Shown: positions 16,309 through 26,075, counted from the first letter of the stretch. The stretch: 64,000 nt of DNA from Flavobacteriales bacterium (GCA_020635725.1 JACJZF010000005.1:1-64000); one strand, 5' to 3'. The notes: generated from the letters alone by a model not told the origin. Numbers and translations: made by a program.

Positions 16309-18393
16309 ATGAGCATCACCACCTCGCACAGTCTCTGGCTGGCACCGCTGTGCCTGTTGCTGGGCGCGGGCCTGGCCTGGCTGCTTTACCGCGGTGCGCA
16401 GGCACGCGAAGGCTTCGTTCCGCGCACGGCCCTGCTCATGGCGGTGCTACGGGCATCGACCATCGCGCTAGTGGCCTTCTTCCTGCTGGAGCCCATGGTG
16501 CGCATGAGCACGCGGGAGATCCGTCGCCCGGTGGCCGTGCTGCTGCACGATGGCTCCGAATCGCTGCTCGCGGCGGGCGACACGGCCTTCCTGCGCCAGC
16601 GTTACCTCGCGGAGCTGCGCTCGCTGAGCGAACGGCTGGGCGAGCGTTACGAGGTCCGCGCCTTCACCTACGGCGAACGGATGCGCGAAGGGCTCGAAGG
16701 GGAGCAGGCGGATGGCCTCACGGACCTGTCGGCCGCCTTGCGCGAGGTGTACGACCGGTTCAGCGGGCCCGACCTCGGGTTGGTGATCGTCGATGGCGAT
16801 GGCATCGTGAATCGAGGCCGTGATCCGCGCATCGATGCGGAGCGGCTCGGCGTGCCAGTCGATCTGATCATGCTCGGCGACACCACCGTGCGGCCCGACC
16901 TGGCCATTCGTTCGGTGGAGCACAACCGCATCAGCTTCCTCGGCAACGAGTTCCCGCTCACCGTGCGCGTGGAGGCGCATCACCTTGCCGGCCGCGGCTC
17001 CCAGGTGACCGTGCGCCATGCCTGGCGTGAGGTGGCGTCGCAGCAACTGACCATCAACGGCGACCCGTTCAGCAGGGAACTCGCTTTCTTGATCAAGGCC
17101 GATCAGGTAGGGCTACAGCGCTACACGGTGAGCCTGCAGCCGGTGGAAGGCGAGCACGCCCTTACCAACAACAGCATGGATCTGTATATCGATGTGCTCG
17201 ATGGCCGGCAGCGGATCCTGGTGCTCGCGGCGGCCCCGCACCCTGATGTGGCCGCGATGCGAGAGGCACTGGGCGGATTGGAGGGTTACGAGGTGGAGGT
17301 GGCTTATGCCGATGGCTTCGCAGGCGCCGTGGATGGCTTTGACCTGATCGTGCTGCACCAGCTGCCATCCGGCAAGCACAGCATTCAACCGGTCATTCGG
17401 CGGGCCAAGGAGAAGGGCATACCCTATCTGCTGGCGCTCGGTGCGGCCAGCGACCTTGCCGCAGCGGATGGCCTGCTCGCGGGCGCGCACATGACCGGCC
17501 CGCGCAACGCCACCATCGATGCGCAAGCCGATGTCTCCGATCGCTTCAGCCTGTTCACCATCGAGCCGGACCTGAAGAAGGCCTTGGAGCGATTCCCTCC
17601 GCTGCAGGTTCCCTTCGCGCAATATGCCTTGGGGCGCGGGGCGGAGGCGCTGGCCATGCAACGGGTAGGGGTGGTGCGCACCGAATCGCCATTGATCGCT
17701 GTGCAGCAACTCCAAGGCCTACGCACCGCGGTGGTCTGCGGCGAAGGGCTGTGGCGCTGGCGGCTGGCGGACCAGCAGTACTTCGGTTCGCATGAGCGCT
17801 TCGACCGCTTGCTGCATAAGCTGGTCCAGTTCCTAGCGATTAAGGCGGAGAAGAAGCGCTTCCGCGTGGAGCATGCCCCGCTCTTCACCAGCACCGATGC
17901 CGTGACCATGAGCGCCGAGGTGTACAACGCCGCCTTCGAGCCCGTGACCGATGCCGAGGTGGGCGTGGTGCTCACCGACAGCACCGGGCATGAGTTCCCC
18001 TTCGCCTTCCGCGTGGCCGGTGAGGGATACCGCCTGGATGCCGGCCGCCTCGCGCCGGGCGCCTATACCTGGAAGGCGCGCGCCATGCACAAAGGCGAGC
18101 AGTTCGAGGCCACGGGCGAGCTCATGGTGCGCGCGCTCCGTGTAGAGCGGCTCTCCACGGTGGCGGATCATGCCCTGCTGGCCGATATCGCCGCTCGGAC
18201 CAACGGAAGCATCCACGCGCCGGATCAGCTGGGTCAGCTCGGCGATGCGCTCTTAGGCGGGGAAGCCGTGCCCGCACGCTCCTACCTGGATCAACGATTC
18301 ACCGATCTGATCGCCAGCGCCTGGCCTTTCGGCGTGATCGTGCTGCTGCTCGCGGCCGAGTGGTTCCTGCGTCGCCGCTCTGGCGCGTACTGA
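16309..18393 (+). CDS. Large VWA/BatA-like envelope membrane protein
   Basis: This 694-residue protein has two N-terminal transmembrane helices (LWLAPLCLLLGAGLAWLLY; LLMAVLRASTIALVAFFLLE), a long extracytoplasmic region and a C-terminal helix (FGVIVLLLAAEWFLRRRSG). After the anchor, RPVAVLLHDGSESLL stands where a VWA metal site is expected, but the D-x-S-x-S pattern is incomplete (DGSES). A glutamine-amidotransferase-like fold may follow (ILVLAAAPHPDVAAMREAL, IVLHQLPSG). It is organised like the BatA-type protein at 11805-13841, and the two flank the MBOAT pair. The ATG at 16309 is preferred to a GTG at 16276 because the latter falls before the promoter-like box. Function unknown. Confidence 0.78.
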   Translation: MSITTSHSLWLAPLCLLLGAGLAWLLYRGAQAREGFVPRTALLMAVLRASTIALVAFFLLEPMVRMSTREIRRPVAVLLHDGSESLLAAGDTAFLRQRYLAELRSLSERLGERYEVRAFTYGERMREGLEGEQADGLTDLSAALREVYDRFSGPDLGLVIVDGDGIVNRGRDPRIDAERLGVPVDLIMLGDTTVRPDLAIRSVEHNRISFLGNEFPLTVRVEAHHLAGRGSQVTVRHAWREVASQQLTINGDPFSRELAFLIKADQVGLQRYTVSLQPVEGEHALTNNSMDLYIDVLDGRQRILVLAAAPHPDVAAMREALGGLEGYEVEVAYADGFAGAVDGFDLIVLHQLPSGKHSIQPVIRRAKEKGIPYLLALGAASDLAAADGLLAGAHMTGPRNATIDAQADVSDRFSLFTIEPDLKKALERFPPLQVPFAQYALGRGAEALAMQRVGVVRTESPLIAVQQLQGLRTAVVCGEGLWRWRLADQQYFGSHERFDRLLHKLVQFLAIKAEKKRFRVEHAPLFTSTDAVTMSAEVYNAAFEPVTDAEVGVVLTDSTGHEFPFAFRVAGEGYRLDAGRLAPGAYTWKARAMHKGEQFEATGELMVRALRVERLSTVADHALLADIAARTNGSIHAPDQLGQLGDALLGGEAVPARSYLDQRFTDLIASAWPFGVIVLLLAAEWFLRRRSGAY

Positions 18394-18404
18394 GCCTCGA
18401 TGCG

Positions 18405-19040
18405 ATGAGCCTCTTCCGCACCATCCTCTTCAACCGCTGGAGCATCCGCCTGCTCGTGGTGCTCGGCTTGCTCGGCGGCATCTGGCTCTTCCGCCAACCC
18501 TTGCTGCGCGCGGCGGGCGGATTCCTTGTGAAGGAGGATCCCTTGGCGCACGCCGATGTCGTGTACGTGCTGGGCGGCGCTCCGATCGAACGGGCCGAAG
18601 CCGGTGCCAGGCTGGTGCTGGCGGGCTATGCGCCAGAGGCGGTCTTCACGGGAGAGCCGCCGAATGAGCTCTTGCAGAGCTTCGGAATCGACAGCGCGGA
18701 GGCCGGGCTGGGCATGCACGTGGCGCAATTGCACGGGCTGCCGCTTGAGCGCATGCGCGCGTTGCGCGTGGGCACCAGCACCGCCGAGGAGGCCGTGGCC
18801 GTGCGCACCGATGCGGAGCGCCTTGGTGCCGATACGATCCTGGTGGTGACCACCGATTTCCACACACGGCGCGTGAGCCGGGTCTTCCACAAGGTGTTCC
18901 GCGGGTCCGGCACCATCGTGCTGGTGCGGGCCACGCCCTCGCACCATTATTCGGCGGCGCGCTGGTGGGAGACCGAGGAGGGCATGATCATGGTGAACAA
19001 CGAGTACACGAAGCTCATGTACTACGCCTTCAAGCACTGA
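18405..19040 (+). CDS. YdcF/SanA-family (DUF218) membrane-anchored protein
   Basis: This 211-residue protein has one N-terminal transmembrane helix (LLVVLGLLGGIWLF) and a DUF218 domain: ADVVYVLGGAPIERAEAG, FTGEPPNE, GTSTAEEAVAVRTDAERLG, VVTTDFHTRRVSRVF. The family includes E. coli SanA, ElyC and YdcF, which act in envelope or peptidoglycan homeostasis and may bind nucleotides or lipid carriers; the reaction is not established. The ATG lies eleven bases after the stop of the large membrane protein gene, so cotranscription is likely. It converges on the protease gene with a four-base gap. Confidence 0.85.
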   Translation: MSLFRTILFNRWSIRLLVVLGLLGGIWLFRQPLLRAAGGFLVKEDPLAHADVVYVLGGAPIERAEAGARLVLAGYAPEAVFTGEPPNELLQSFGIDSAEAGLGMHVAQLHGLPLERMRALRVGTSTAEEAVAVRTDAERLGADTILVVTTDFHTRRVSRVFHKVFRGSGTIVLVRATPSHHYSAARWWETEEGMIMVNNEYTKLMYYAFKH

Positions 19041-19044
19041 TCAC

Positions 19045-21303
19045 TCAGCGCAGGATGCTCAGGCGCTGAGCTCCCCGACGACCCTCCGACTCGACCAGCA
19101 CGGTGTAGAATCCCTCGGCCAGGCCGTGCACATCGAAGGTGATGAGCCCGGTCCTCCCATTCGCGGCGTAGGACCGCACCAGCCGTCCGGTGCCATCCAC
19201 GATGCTCACTAGGGCTTGCAGCGCCTCCTCCGACAGACGTATGGCCACGGAGCCCTGCGCCGGGTTCGGAATGAGCGCGAAGCCCAATGCTGCGGGTGGC
19301 TCCGCGATTCCCACCACCTCCATGCAGAAGGGCGGGTCGGTGGTGAAGCCATCGCCGTACTGGCCATCGTTCTCCACGAGCACGCTGCCGTCGGAATTCT
19401 GGATCAAGAGGCTGCCCTGGCCGTTCTCGCAGCAGATGCCATCGCCGAAGGCATCGGCGATGCTGAATGTGTAACAGCCATCGGTGAGGCAGAAGTCCAC
19501 CGAATCCACCAGCCCTTCCTCGAAATCGGGATAGGGCCCTCCGCTGTACAACAGGGTGGATTGTTCGTTGTAGAGCTCCCAGGTCACATCGCTGCCGTAG
19601 TTGTCGATCGTGAGGGTGAGCAGCACATTGCCGCCGGGGTTGTTCACGGTGAAGACCAATCCCCAGGGGTCATTCTCTGGGATCTCATCCTCGTTGTTGT
19701 TCGGAGCGCTGCTGCTCACCACCAGTTCGTGCGTGCCCGAATCAACGGTGATGGGGGGCAGGTTCACATTGGCGGTCTGCAGGGGTTGCAGCGATCCTTC
19801 CCACTGGAATGCTGAAGGGATCTCGCCCACCAGCCCATAAGTGATGGCCACCGTGGTGAGCACCACATCGCCATTGTTCTTGAGCGTGATGACGGGATGG
19901 ATGATCGAATCGCCGCAAACGAGCTCAGGGATGTTCACGATGCTTGTGATGGCGGCATCGAAGTGCGTGGGTTCCTCCACGAACACGCCATCGCCGAGGC
20001 CCGGGAGCGAATCGCCGCAGGTCCCGAGATAGGTCTCCAGCAAGGGCCAGCTCACATCGAGCCGACCATAGAAGTCGCTGGCATTGTTGCCGCAGGCCGC
20101 ACCGCCGCCATAGAGCTGACCGATGACCATCTTGTTCTGGTTCCACAGCCCGCTGCCGCTGCTGCCGGGTTCGGTGGTGCCGGCGTCCCAGCCAGAGACC
20201 TCCCAGCAATCGGCCGGCCCATTGCCCACGTCGATGTTCTGCTGGCCGACGGGATTGTACGATTTGCTGATCTTCTTGATGTCGCCGCTCGGGTGGTGTA
20301 TCCCGCAGACCGAATCGGGCGTGGCGCCGCTCTTGTCCCAGCCGCTGTAGAACACGTTGTACTCATCGGGCGGTATGCTGCTGAGCTCCAGGAAGGCCAT
20401 GTCCGTGGGGCTGTTGCTCACCAGCATGGTGCAGTTGGCCACGGTCTGGTCAATGGGGCCCTGCTCCGTGGGATCGCAGCTGGGGCTGTCCCAATTGAAG
20501 CGGAACACCCAGTTCTCCACATCGGCGCCCAGGCAGTGGTTGGCGGTGAGGAAATACGGGGTGCTGTCCTGCGCGCAGTTGTTCAGCAAGGTGCCCGTGC
20601 AGAAGCCGCTGCCTCCGGTGGTGATGATGGCCACGCTGCGGATCTGGTCGCGCCAGGCATCGCCCTCGGGGCAGATGACATTGATGTTGCAATCGCCGCT
20701 CTCGCCGAACTCGCGCAGGTCCTTCATGTATCGGAACACATCGCGGTAGGCATGCGTCACCCGGTCGATGTGCAGCTCGCCCTGTCCGGCAACGGCCATC
20801 GGTTCATGGTATTCGATGGTGATCCGCGAGCCGGGCATCTGCGAAACGCCCATGCTCTGCATGCCTCCCGCGCTGGCGGCGGTGAATGCGCCGAAGAATC
20901 GGCCTTCATCGTTGTACACGAACACGCGCCCCCCCTCCGGCACCACGTACCGGTCGAAACGGAAGTTGATGCTGTACGCGCCAGGGCACTCGATCGACAC
21001 GCGCCAGAGCCGATCCCCGTTGCGCAGGGTGCTCCAGGTGCCCTGGCCACCGGTGCCCAGGCTCACGGGGTGGTTGAAGCCGAATCGGTAGGGGCCCTTG
21101 ATACCGGCTTTGGCCCGGGCCTCATCTTCTGCCATGAGGGCATCGGCATCGACGCTGGGCAGCACGACCCGCTCCACCTCGGGCAAGGCAGGCGGATGCG
21201 GCAGCAGGGCGATGGGCCTTCCTCCGAAGGAAACCTGTGCCTGGAGCGGCTCCAGGGCGAAGAGGGAGGCAAGGATGATGAGCGCGCGTAAAGTCCGGGT
21301 CAT
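19045..21303 (-). CDS. T9SS-exported trypsin-like serine protease (lysyl endopeptidase-like), long form
   Basis: This 752-residue protein has an N-terminal signal peptide (LRALIILASLFALEPLQAQ) and a propeptide-like region. A chymotrypsin-fold protease domain follows, with catalytic His in LTANHCLG, Asp in SPTDMAFLEL and Ser in PGSSGSGLWNQ. Beyond it lie a CARDB-like beta domain (PVITLKNNGDVVLTTVAITY), a domain with many aspartates and cysteines (DGCYTFSIADAFGDGICC) and a type A T9SS sorting domain (FALIPNPAQGSVAI to the C-terminal LSILR). It should be secreted across the outer membrane and digest proteins, possibly after lysine as in Lysobacter or Achromobacter lysyl endopeptidases. It is a paralogue of the gene just upstream. 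Confidence 0.88.
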   Translation of the reverse strand: MTRTLRALIILASLFALEPLQAQVSFGGRPIALLPHPPALPEVERVVLPSVDADALMAEDEARAKAGIKGPYRFGFNHPVSLGTGGQGTWSTLRNGDRLWRVSIECPGAYSINFRFDRYVVPEGGRVFVYNDEGRFFGAFTAASAGGMQSMGVSQMPGSRITIEYHEPMAVAGQGELHIDRVTHAYRDVFRYMKDLREFGESGDCNINVICPEGDAWRDQIRSVAIITTGGSGFCTGTLLNNCAQDSTPYFLTANHCLGADVENWVFRFNWDSPSCDPTEQGPIDQTVANCTMLVSNSPTDMAFLELSSIPPDEYNVFYSGWDKSGATPDSVCGIHHPSGDIKKISKSYNPVGQQNIDVGNGPADCWEVSGWDAGTTEPGSSGSGLWNQNKMVIGQLYGGGAACGNNASDFYGRLDVSWPLLETYLGTCGDSLPGLGDGVFVEEPTHFDAAITSIVNIPELVCGDSIIHPVITLKNNGDVVLTTVAITYGLVGEIPSAFQWEGSLQPLQTANVNLPPITVDSGTHELVVSSSAPNNNEDEIPENDPWGLVFTVNNPGGNVLLTLTIDNYGSDVTWELYNEQSTLLYSGGPYPDFEEGLVDSVDFCLTDGCYTFSIADAFGDGICCENGQGSLLIQNSDGSVLVENDGQYGDGFTTDPPFCMEVVGIAEPPAALGFALIPNPAQGSVAIRLSEEALQALVSIVDGTGRLVRSYAANGRTGLITFDVHGLAEGFYTVLVESEGRRGAQRLSILR

Positions 21304-21395
21304 CAGATGTGGATTGGCTGCGTGAAGATAGGAGGTGCCTGAAATGCGCGGGGCTGCCGGAAAGCACCGACAGCCCCGCGTTGGGTGCATGCGGC

Positions 21396-22952
21396 TCAGC
21401 GGCTGATCACCAACCGCTGAACGGCGTGGAAGCCCTCGGCGGTGAGCTCAACGAAGTAGAGGCCCTCTGGCTGTGCCGAAAGGTCCATAGTGATCCGTTC
21501 CGCACCGTTGGTGATGGAACGGGAGGAGACCTGTTTGCCTACGGCATCGAACACCGTGACCCGGGCGCCGCCCTCCAGCCCCATCGGGAGCGTGAGCGTG
21601 AATAAGCCCGCGGCCGGATTCGGCGCGATGGTGAGCTCGCGCGCCTCGGCCTGCTCGTTCACACCCACCGACAACGGATAGCCCTGCAGGGTGTTCCCGC
21701 AATTGCCCAACCAGGTCTGCAGCACGGAATAGCTCGTGGAGAATTTGCCGAAGTAGTCGTTGAAATTGAAACTGCAGGAGGCATCACCGCCATACAGCTG
21801 ACCGATCAGCAGCCCATTCTGGTTCCAGAGACCGCTGCCGCTGCTCCCGGGTTCGGTGGTGCCGTCATCCCATCCGGCGATGCGCCAGCAGGTGGCATTG
21901 CCGTACGATGCGGTGCTCGCGCTGTTGACATCGAAGGAGATCTTCTTGATGTCGCCATCGGGGTGGTGGATGCAGGTCGATGCCGTTGGCGTGGTGCCGC
22001 TCTTGTCCCAGCCGGTATAGAACACGTTGTAGTTCGCGGGCGGCGTGCTGTTGAGCTGAAGCAGGGCCACGTCGCTGCCCGCGCTGTTCACCTTCAGGGT
22101 GCTGCCGCTCACGGTCTGGTTGGTGGGGCCGTTCGTCGTGGGCGTGCAGGTGGGGCTGTTCCAATTGAACCGGAAGACCCAGGTGTTGTTGCCGCCGAGG
22201 CAGTGGTTGGCGGTGAGGAAATAGGGCGTGCCATTGTTCGCGCAATTGTTGATGAGCTGCCCGGTGCAGATGCCCGAACCACCAACGGTGATCATGGCCA
22301 CGCTGCGGATCTGGTCGCGCCAGGGGTCGCCTTCGGGGCAGATCACGTTGTTGTTGCAGCTGCCGCTCGTGCCCAGGCCCTTGGTCGGCAGCGCGTGCAC
22401 GATGTCCCGATAGGCATGCGTCACCTGCCCGATGCGCAGGAAGCCTTCGCCGCGTACGCTGAAGGGCTCCACGTATTCCACGGTGATCCGGTCACCGGCG
22501 AGCTGGGTGACGCCCAACTCCGCATGCCCCGGGTTGCTCTCGGCGGTGAAGGCACCGAGCACCTCGCCAGCCGAATTGTATACGAATACACGGCCGCCTT
22601 CGGGCACCACGAATTCGTTGAACTCGAAGTTGATGCTGTACGCGCCGGGGCATTCGAGCGCGATGCGCCATACGCCGTCGCCATTCGGCAGGGTGGTCCA
22701 GATGCCGTTGCTGGCCGTGGAGAGATCGGGATGGTGATTGAAGCCGAAGCGATAGGGGCCCTTGATGCCTTGCGCGGCCCGCTGCTCATCTTCGGCCATG
22801 AGCGCCACGACATCCACCTCGGGCATCACATGCACCGGCGCTTCTGGCAAGTATGCCCCGGTGAGGCCGATCGGTTGACCGCCGAAGGCGACTTGTCCGA
22901 TTGATGGCACGGAGAGGATAAGGGCGAGCCCCAGGGTGTAAACACTCTTCAT
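21396..22952 (-). CDS. T9SS-exported trypsin-like serine protease, short form
   Basis: This 518-residue protein has a signal peptide (YTLGLALILSVPSIGQ), a pro-region closely similar to the neighbour (GIKGPYRFGFNHHPDLS) and a chymotrypsin-fold catalytic domain with His in LTANHCLGG, Asp in AGSDVALLQL and Ser in PGSSGSGLWNQ. A type A sorting domain (LTIAPNPAAGLFTLTL to QRLVISR) follows directly. It lacks the two extra domains between protease and sorting tail that the neighbouring paralogue has. The start MKSVYTLG is chosen because it begins the signal peptide; the upstream extension crosses a TATTTTCG promoter box at 22992-22999. Confidence 0.88.
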   Translation of the reverse strand: MKSVYTLGLALILSVPSIGQVAFGGQPIGLTGAYLPEAPVHVMPEVDVVALMAEDEQRAAQGIKGPYRFGFNHHPDLSTASNGIWTTLPNGDGVWRIALECPGAYSINFEFNEFVVPEGGRVFVYNSAGEVLGAFTAESNPGHAELGVTQLAGDRITVEYVEPFSVRGEGFLRIGQVTHAYRDIVHALPTKGLGTSGSCNNNVICPEGDPWRDQIRSVAMITVGGSGICTGQLINNCANNGTPYFLTANHCLGGNNTWVFRFNWNSPTCTPTTNGPTNQTVSGSTLKVNSAGSDVALLQLNSTPPANYNVFYTGWDKSGTTPTASTCIHHPDGDIKKISFDVNSASTASYGNATCWRIAGWDDGTTEPGSSGSGLWNQNGLLIGQLYGGDASCSFNFNDYFGKFSTSYSVLQTWLGNCGNTLQGYPLSVGVNEQAEARELTIAPNPAAGLFTLTLPMGLEGGARVTVFDAVGKQVSSRSITNGAERITMDLSAQPEGLYFVELTAEGFHAVQRLVISR

Positions 22953-23146
22953 GGTAGAGAAAGCTTGTGCGTTGAACATGTTCGGGAGCGCCGAAAATAA
23001 ACCGCCCATCACAGGGGCCGGTTGTTCGTGACCGCCACGCTCGGAAGGCCAACAGCCTGTCCGATCACGCGGCAGAAAGAAGTTCACGACGAGCTTGCAT
23101 CGCGCGAGGATGCATGGCCCAAAACCCTCGATGAATCCATTTCCGT
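22953..23146. promoter_or_regulatory. Intergenic region between uvrB and the short protease gene
   Basis: These 194 bases follow the uvrB stop and precede the protease start on the minus strand. They hold a TATTTTCG box (22992-22999, minus strand) about 40 bases upstream of the protease ATG. No clear terminator hairpin or gene is seen. Confidence 0.4.
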
Positions 23147-25189
23147 TCAGCGAGCGGCTTCCGCCGAACGTTCTTCGATCAAGCGCCGCATGGCGAACAA
23201 TTCATCCCTCAATTGCGCTGCTGAGATGAAGTCGAGGTCCTTGGCGGCCTTGCGCATCTGCGTCTCCAATAGCTCGGCGTTCTGCCGGAGCTGCTCAAGG
23301 CTCATGTATTTCATGACCGGGTCGGCAGCAAGGCTCAGAGGCTCCTCGGGTTCCAGGTAGGCCTTCGGTTCCGCCCCATGGATGTCGAGCACGGCGGTCT
23401 GCCGCAGCACGTCTGAACGGTCGCGCTTGATCGCCGTGGGGGTGATGCCATGCTCCTCGTTGTAGGCCATCTGCTTGGCCCGGCGTCGATCCGTCTCTTC
23501 CATGGTGCGCCGCATGCTCTCGGTGATCTTGTCGGCGTAGAAGATCACCAGGCCGTTCACGTTCCGAGCCGCGCGTCCTGCGGTCTGCGTGAGCGAGCGG
23601 TTGCTTCGGAGGAAGCCCTCCTTGTCGGCATCGAGCACGGCCACGAGGCTCACCTCGGGGAGGTCGAGGCCTTCGCGCAACAGGTTCACGCCCACCAGCA
23701 CATCGAACAGGCCTAGTCGCAGCTGCCGCAGGATCTCGATGCGCTCCAGGGTCTCGACATCACTGTGGATGTACTTGCACTTCACGCCGTTCTTCAGTAG
23801 GAACTCGCTCAGCTCCTCGGCCATGCGCTTGGTCAGGGTGGTCACCAGCACGCGCTCGGAGCGCCTCGACCGGTGGCGGATCTCATCGAGCAGGTCATCG
23901 ATCTGGTCGCCGCTGGGCCGCACCTCGATCGGCGGGTCGAGCAACCCGGTGGGGCGCACCACCTGCTCCACCACCACGCCTTCGCTCATCTGCAGCTCGT
24001 AATCCGCAGGTGTGGCGCTCACGAAAATGGTCTGGCCCATCATCCCCTCGAACTCCTCGAACTTCAGCGGGCGGTTGTCCATGGCGCTGGGCAACCGGAA
24101 GCCATACTCCACCAGATTCTTCTTGCGGCTGCGATCGCCGCCGTACATGGCTTGCACCTGGCTCACGGTCACGTGGCTCTCGTCGATCACCATGAGGAAA
24201 TCGTCCGGGAAGTAGTCGATCAGGCAGAAGGGTCTCTGTCCGGTGTCGCGTCGGTCGAAGTAGCGGCTGTAGTTCTCGATGCCGGAACAGTAGCCCAGCT
24301 CGCGCATCATCTCCAGATCATGCATCACACGTTCCTCGAGCCGTTTCGCCTCCAGGTTCTTGCCGATCTCGTGGAAGAAGGCCACCTGCTTCACCATGTC
24401 CTCCTGGATGGACTGGATGGCGGCGTTCATCGTCTCGCGACTCGTCACGAAGATGTTGGCCGGGTACACCGTGGCGCGCTCCATGGCCTCCACGGTGCGG
24501 TTGTCCTGGGTTCCAAAGCGCTCCAGCCGCTCGATCTCGTCGCCCCAGAAATGGATGCGGATGCCCTCATCGGCGTAAGCGAGGAAGACCTCCACCACAT
24601 CGCCGCGCACCCGGAAGTTGCCGCGCGTGGGTTCGTCATCCTTCCGGCTGTAAAGGGCCTGCACGAATTGGTGCAGCAGCGCGTTGCGCGACACCTTCAT
24701 GCCGGTGTGCAGCTCCACGATGCTGTGCTTGAACTCCGCGGGGTTCCCGATGCCGTAGATGCAGCTCACGCTGGCCACCACGATCACGTTGCGCCGTCCG
24801 CTCAACAGGGTGCTGGTGGTGCTCAGGCGCAGCTTCTCGATCTCGTCGTTGATCGAGAGGTCCTTCTCGATGAAGGTGTTGGTGGTGGGCAGGTAGGCCT
24901 CGGGCTGGTAGTAATCGTAATAACTCACGAAGTACTCCACCCGGTCGTTGGGGAAGAAGTGCTTGAACTCGCCGTAGAGCTGCGCGGCCAGTGTCTTGTT
25001 GTGGCTCAGGATCAAGGCGGGCCGGTCCACCTGTGCGATCACATTGGCCACGGTGAAGGTCTTGCCCGATCCGGTGACGCCGAGCAAGGTCTGCGCGGGA
25101 ACGCCCTCTTGGAGGCCTTCTACCAGTTGCCGGATCGCTTCCGGCTGATCGCCCGTGGGCTTGAATTCGGAGATGAGGTCGAAGGCCAT
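23147..25189 (-). CDS. uvrB: Excinuclease ABC subunit B
   Basis: This 680-residue protein is a full-length UvrB: Walker A GVTGSGKT near residue 40, the beta-hairpin region YYDYYQPEAYLP, LVIDESHVT-like MVIDESHVTVSQ, helicase motifs including VLVTTLTKRMAEEL and QTAGRAARN, and a C-terminal UVR motif (DLDFISAAQLRDEL) that binds UvrC. With UvrA and UvrC it recognises and excises bulky DNA lesions. The ATG at 25189 begins MAFDLISEF; TACCTTTG, a perfect TAnnTTTG box, ends nine bases upstream. Confidence 0.97.
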   Translation of the reverse strand: MAFDLISEFKPTGDQPEAIRQLVEGLQEGVPAQTLLGVTGSGKTFTVANVIAQVDRPALILSHNKTLAAQLYGEFKHFFPNDRVEYFVSYYDYYQPEAYLPTTNTFIEKDLSINDEIEKLRLSTTSTLLSGRRNVIVVASVSCIYGIGNPAEFKHSIVELHTGMKVSRNALLHQFVQALYSRKDDEPTRGNFRVRGDVVEVFLAYADEGIRIHFWGDEIERLERFGTQDNRTVEAMERATVYPANIFVTSRETMNAAIQSIQEDMVKQVAFFHEIGKNLEAKRLEERVMHDLEMMRELGYCSGIENYSRYFDRRDTGQRPFCLIDYFPDDFLMVIDESHVTVSQVQAMYGGDRSRKKNLVEYGFRLPSAMDNRPLKFEEFEGMMGQTIFVSATPADYELQMSEGVVVEQVVRPTGLLDPPIEVRPSGDQIDDLLDEIRHRSRRSERVLVTTLTKRMAEELSEFLLKNGVKCKYIHSDVETLERIEILRQLRLGLFDVLVGVNLLREGLDLPEVSLVAVLDADKEGFLRSNRSLTQTAGRAARNVNGLVIFYADKITESMRRTMEETDRRRAKQMAYNEEHGITPTAIKRDRSDVLRQTAVLDIHGAEPKAYLEPEEPLSLAADPVMKYMSLEQLRQNAELLETQMRKAAKDLDFISAAQLRDELFAMRRLIEERSAEAAR

Positions 25190-25198
25190 GGAAGCGCG

Positions 25199-25206
25199 CA
25201 AAGGTA
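25199..25206 (-). promoter_or_regulatory. -7 box of uvrB
   Basis: TACCTTTG on the minus strand matches TAnnTTTG exactly and ends nine bases before the uvrB ATG. Confidence 0.6.
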
Positions 25207-25211
25207 CCGGG

Positions 25212-26021
25212 CTACCGTGCTTTCACGCGAGCAACACAGCGGAAGCCTAGCCACGGTTCTGGCTTGGTGTAGGGCTGCTTCCGTCCGGGTGCGCACTCAC
25301 GCGCAGGATCTTGATAGGAGCCTCCCATGGCAATTCCCGGAATCGAGGTCATCTCGGCCACGTTGCCGTGGAGTTGATACAGGCCGACTGAATCGGGGAG
25401 GTAACTGTCTGAGGGTACTGGTTCTTTCCCGGGCCGGACGGACGCGTGCGCTTTCGCCTGGCAAGGCAGGCAGTTATAATTGAAGGTGGGGCACCCGCCT
25501 TTTAAGCTGTCAACCGGTGACAGCAGCATATCGAATTCATCCGGTGTCGGCAGGTCGTAGATCACGGAGTAGCCGGAATCGCGCCCGTTCATCATCCGAT
25601 CGGCATAGTTCCGCGTGCGCCAGGCACAGTAAGCCATGGCCTGTTCCTGGGTGATGCCGGTTATCGGATACTGTGCGTAGTTCCAAGCCCGCTTGCGTTG
25701 CTTGCCGGTTCGGAGGCTGTCCGCTCTCAACTCCACCTCACTCTCCGGGTTGGGGAATAGGCTGAAGAGTCGTAGGGTCCGCGTTGGGCGATTTCCGTGC
25801 TCGGAAAAGAGATAAGCATATGGGGTTCTTCGCAGGGCTTCCGCTTCAGGCATCGGCCCGCCACCATGATGCATGAAGGCCAGCCAATCCGCCACTTTCA
25901 CTTCGATGATATCAACGAATGTGCTATCGCTGAAGCGTTCCATGTAGTAGATCTCCTTAGGTCCCATCTGCGCATGGGCATACATGGAGGCAAGGCACAA
26001 TAACAAGGCGAGCGGGCGCAT
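25212..26021 (-). CDS. SUMF1 / formylglycine-generating-enzyme-fold secreted protein
   Basis: This 269-residue protein has a short signal peptide (LALLLCLASMYAHAQ) and a sulfatase-modifying-factor fold: PITGITQEQAMAYCAWRT, LPTPDEFDMLL, LYQLHGNVAEMTS, MGGSYQDPA and WLGFRCVARV at the C-terminus. The catalytic cysteine pair of true formylglycine-generating enzymes is not evident. A structural or ligand-binding role as in GldJ/GldK-type SUMF1 proteins is therefore more likely than enzyme activity. The start is 25 bases downstream of a TACTTTCG box shared back-to-back with the pyrD promoter. Confidence 0.8.
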   Translation of the reverse strand: MRPLALLLCLASMYAHAQMGPKEIYYMERFSDSTFVDIIEVKVADWLAFMHHGGGPMPEAEALRRTPYAYLFSEHGNRPTRTLRLFSLFPNPESEVELRADSLRTGKQRKRAWNYAQYPITGITQEQAMAYCAWRTRNYADRMMNGRDSGYSVIYDLPTPDEFDMLLSPVDSLKGGCPTFNYNCLPCQAKAHASVRPGKEPVPSDSYLPDSVGLYQLHGNVAEMTSIPGIAMGGSYQDPARECAPGRKQPYTKPEPWLGFRCVARVKAR

Positions 26022-26046
26022 GGAACGACTAACGTGATGGACCGGG

Positions 26047-26068
26047 CGAAAGTACCGGGCTACCTTCG
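26047..26068. promoter_or_regulatory. Back-to-back -7 boxes for the SUMF1 gene and pyrD
   Basis: TACTTTCG on the minus strand (26047-26054) serves the SUMF1 gene, 25 bases from its ATG. TACCTTCG on the plus strand (26061-26068) serves pyrD, seven bases from its ATG. Six bases separate the two boxes, so the promoters must overlap. Confidence 0.5.
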
Positions 26069-26075
26069 CCCGCCG

